From positions 186,001 to 250,000 of the forward strand of contig PCXA01000001.1 of the NCBI GenBank assembly GCA_002796325.1: a stretch of 64,000 nucleotides of DNA, read 5' to 3'. Shown piece by piece: positions 61,960 to 64,000 of this stretch. The stretch's first letter is position 1. Each line of letters starts with the position of its first letter. The notes under the pieces were generated by a model, which saw only the letters and a list, made by a program, of their open reading frames with translations, was not told where the DNA came from and did no database searches. Made by a program: the position numbers and the translations under genes. This stretch comes from Deltaproteobacteria bacterium CG11_big_fil_rev_8_21_14_0_20_47_16 (GTDB lineage: Bacteria; UBA10199; GCA-002796325; 1-14-0-20-47-16).

Positions 61960-64000
61960 ATGGTTGATTCGTTAACAAGACGCGGGTTCTTACAGCTGGC
62001 TGCGGCATCTGGTTCGCTGTTCCTGCTTGAGCATTGCACTAAGGTGCCCAACATCTTTACCTTTCTGACGCCATTTGATCATGACAACCCTCTCTCTGGG
62101 TATCCCAATCGTGATTGGGAAAAGCTTTATCGTGATCTATTCAAATACGATTCAAAGTTTCATTTTTTATGTGCCCCCAACGACACACACAACTGTTTAC
62201 TGACCACCTACGTTAAAAACGGAGTAGCAGTTCGGATTGGTCCATCGTTTGGTTATGGTAAAGCAACTGACATTTATGGCAACCAAACGTCACATCGTTG
62301 GGACCCACGGTGTTGTGAGAAAGGATTAGCTCTTGTTCGTCGATTTTATGGAGATCGTCGCTGTAAGGAGCCGATGGTGCGTCAGGGATTTTTGGATTGG
62401 GTGGAGAGTGGTTTTGAGCGTGATTTGAAGACTGGTGCGGTTCCTAAAAAATATCTCAACCGCGGAAAAGATCCGTTTGTCAAGATCAGCTGGGATAGGG
62501 CTTTTGAGTTATCTGCCAAGGCCATGAATAACATAGCCAGTACGTATACTGGGGAAAAAGGAAAACAATACCTTCTTGCACAGAACTATGATCCCGCCAT
62601 GGTTGATGAAATGGATGGTGTTGGGACTCAGGTTCTTAAATTCCGTGGTGGGATGGCAGCGCTAGGGGCCACTCGTCTATTTGCTCAGTATCGATTGGCC
62701 AATATGATGGCACTTATGGATTCGAAGATCCGAGGAGTTGGACCAGACAAGGCGGTTGGTGGGCGTGGTTGGGATAACTATAGCTGGCATACAGATTTGC
62801 CTCCCGGTCATCCAATGGTCACAGGTCAACAAACAAGTGATTTTGATTTGGTATGTGCTGAGTATTCAAACCTGATTGTTGTTTGGGGAATGAATTGGAT
62901 TGCTACAAAAATGCCTGATGCACACTGGTTGACGGAAGCGCGCATGCGTGGCGCGAAAATAATTGTGATTGCGGCTGAGTATAGCGCTACTTCTTGCAAG
63001 GCTGATATGGCGCTTGTTGTTCGTCCTGGGACAACACCAGCACTTGCGTTAGGGTTTTGCCACGAAATTATTAAAAACAAACAATATGATCCTGAGTACA
63101 TCAAAACACGAACGGATTTGCCGTGTTTAGTTCGTATGGATACTCTAGAGTTGCTAAAGTCTGAAGATGTGTGGCCAGATCATAAAACAGCCAAGTTAGA
63201 TAATTATATTCAAGTTTTGCGTAAGGGTGAAAAAGCCCCCGTCCCAACTCTGCAGAAGTCGCCTGTTGTTAAAGAGGAGATGCGTGAAAGCTGGGGTGAC
63301 GCTGTCATTTGGGATATTAAAACGGGAAAACCTGTTTCCCTTAATCGTGATGAATATGGTGAACGGTTTCATGCGAAGAATGTAGATGCATCACTTTCTG
63401 GAACCTATTCAGTAACGCTTAAAGATGGAACCAAGGTTGAGGTAAGGCCGGTTTTTGATCTGATTCAAACGTACATCTTTGAAAATTATTCGCCAGAGGA
63501 TGTGTCAGATATTACTTGGGCCCCCGTAGAGGGTATTCGCTCTGTAGTGCGTGAGATTGTTGCTAATAAACGTAAGACGCTTTTTGCAATGGGTATGGGA
63601 CCTAATCAATTCTTTAATAGCGATTTGAAAGATAGGGCCACCTTTTTATTAGCGGCGTTGACAGAAAATGTAGGTGAAAAAGGTGGAAACATTGGAAGCT
63701 TTGCTGGGAATTATCGTGCTGCCTTCTTTAGTGGTCTTGGTCAATATTCAATGGAAGATCCCTTTAACATTACATTGAACAAAAAGGGACCTGTCAAAGT
63801 TAAGCCTTATCTTAAACAAGAGTCGGTACACTATTTTAATCATGGAGATACTGTTCTTAGAAAAGGAAAGGCGTTGCTGACAGGAAAGTCACATATGCCA
63901 ACACCAAGCAAGTCTATCTTGGTTTCTAATAGCAACTCGCTCATTGGTAACGCCAAGGGACATTATGATACGGTGATGAACACCTTGCCTCGCGTAGAGT
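61960..64000 (+). CDS. NarG/NxrA-like molybdoenzyme catalytic subunit (partial)
   Basis: At least 680 residues, open at the window end. The N-terminus TRRGFLQLAAASG is a twin-arginine signal, so the enzyme is periplasmic. LYRDLFKYDSKFHF, GYGKATDIYGNQTSHRWDPRCCEKGLALVRRFYGDRR and WGMNWIATKMPDAHWLTEARMRGAKI match the nitrite oxidoreductase / periplasmic nitrate reductase clade of the DMSO reductase family (type II). Asp279 (WHTDLPPG) aligns with the Mo-ligand Asp of NarG. The first cluster site reads C71-x3-D75-x3-C79 with C118 or C119, so an Asp replaces a Cys. GGAGGG precedes the ATG. Direction (nitrate reduction or nitrite oxidation) is not set by sequence. Confidence 0.88.
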   Translation, partial: MVDSLTRRGFLQLAAASGSLFLLEHCTKVPNIFTFLTPFDHDNPLSGYPNRDWEKLYRDLFKYDSKFHFLCAPNDTHNCLLTTYVKNGVAVRIGPSFGYGKATDIYGNQTSHRWDPRCCEKGLALVRRFYGDRRCKEPMVRQGFLDWVESGFERDLKTGAVPKKYLNRGKDPFVKISWDRAFELSAKAMNNIASTYTGEKGKQYLLAQNYDPAMVDEMDGVGTQVLKFRGGMAALGATRLFAQYRLANMMALMDSKIRGVGPDKAVGGRGWDNYSWHTDLPPGHPMVTGQQTSDFDLVCAEYSNLIVVWGMNWIATKMPDAHWLTEARMRGAKIIVIAAEYSATSCKADMALVVRPGTTPALALGFCHEIIKNKQYDPEYIKTRTDLPCLVRMDTLELLKSEDVWPDHKTAKLDNYIQVLRKGEKAPVPTLQKSPVVKEEMRESWGDAVIWDIKTGKPVSLNRDEYGERFHAKNVDASLSGTYSVTLKDGTKVEVRPVFDLIQTYIFENYSPEDVSDITWAPVEGIRSVVREIVANKRKTLFAMGMGPNQFFNSDLKDRATFLLAALTENVGEKGGNIGSFAGNYRAAFFSGLGQYSMEDPFNITLNKKGPVKVKPYLKQESVHYFNHGDTVLRKGKALLTGKSHMPTPSKSILVSNSNSLIGNAKGHYDTVMNTLPRVE

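Noticed and set aside
62826-63104. 92-codon minus-strand frame
   Set aside because: Antisense to the NarG/NxrA-like gene, which is continuous through the region.

Overview
ORGANISM. The window looks like a chromosome segment of a Gram-negative, facultatively anaerobic, denitrifying bacterium of moderate GC. Support comes from a full division and cell-wall (dcw) cluster with a meso-diaminopimelate-type MurE (DNPR motif), Sec and lipoprotein signals, outer-membrane-type proteins, a futalosine-pathway gene (mqnB, hence menaquinone), a cbb3-type oxidase, a clade II type nitrous oxide reductase cluster and a periplasmic NarG/NxrA-like enzyme. The dcw order (murG-murC-murB-ddl-ftsQ-ftsA-ftsZ), FtsI with a PASTA tail and a cysteine-rich-repeat protein fit proteobacteria of the former delta group or a neighbouring phylum, but I cannot fix the taxon from sequence alone. 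LAYOUT. 1-2.1 kb: end of an unknown gene, then an L,D-carboxypeptidase and a beta-lactamase-fold serine hydrolase. 2.1-5.2 kb: a TrpR-family repressor whose start lies in a trp-operator-like palindrome, coupled to a 955-residue protein that I read as a membrane-anchored COOH-NH2 ligase (Amidoligase_2 type). 5.2-9.2 kb: a gene-poor structured stretch, a small lipoprotein, an unknown secreted protein, a CPBP protease, mqnB and a metallo-beta-lactamase-fold hydrolase. 9.4-27.6 kb: dcw operon mraZ to ftsZ, closed by a strong terminator. 27.6-38.7 kb: housekeeping and mixed genes (cdd, mltD, acs, DUF819 protein, aldo/keto reductase, uppP, type III polyketide synthase, receiver-like protein, Hsp20, amidinotransferase-fold enzyme). 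38.7-41.1 kb: lipoprotein, cytochrome c and potassium channel genes, and a Cys-repeat protein. 41.2-48.1 kb: compact cbb3 oxidase operon with a CcoO/CcoP-like triheme fusion and two tiny genes, a rhodanese, hemH, nnrS and a hemerythrin. 48.1-55.8 kb: nos operon (cytochrome c, nosZ, a membrane protein, nosL, nosD, nosF, nosY) followed by two Crp/Fnr regulators. 55.8-61.9 kb: a barrel-like protein and a molybdenum cofactor operon (moaA, moaC-moaB fusion, TSUP exporter, moeA, moaD, moaE, mobA). 61.96-64 kb: the start of a Tat-exported NarG/NxrA-like molybdoenzyme, cut by the window end. HOW IT FITS TOGETHER. From 41 to 64 kb the genes form an anaerobic-respiration island: oxygen, N2O and probably nitrate or nitrite enzymes plus the cofactor pathway for the last. 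Four near-identical palindromes of the form ATGA(T/C)-N4-(A/G)TCAT lie before ccoN, the nos operon, moaA and the narG/nxrA-like gene, suggesting one Crp/Fnr-type regulon. The most novel candidate in the window is the TrpR-operator-TrpR-amidoligase unit at 2.1-5.2 kb.
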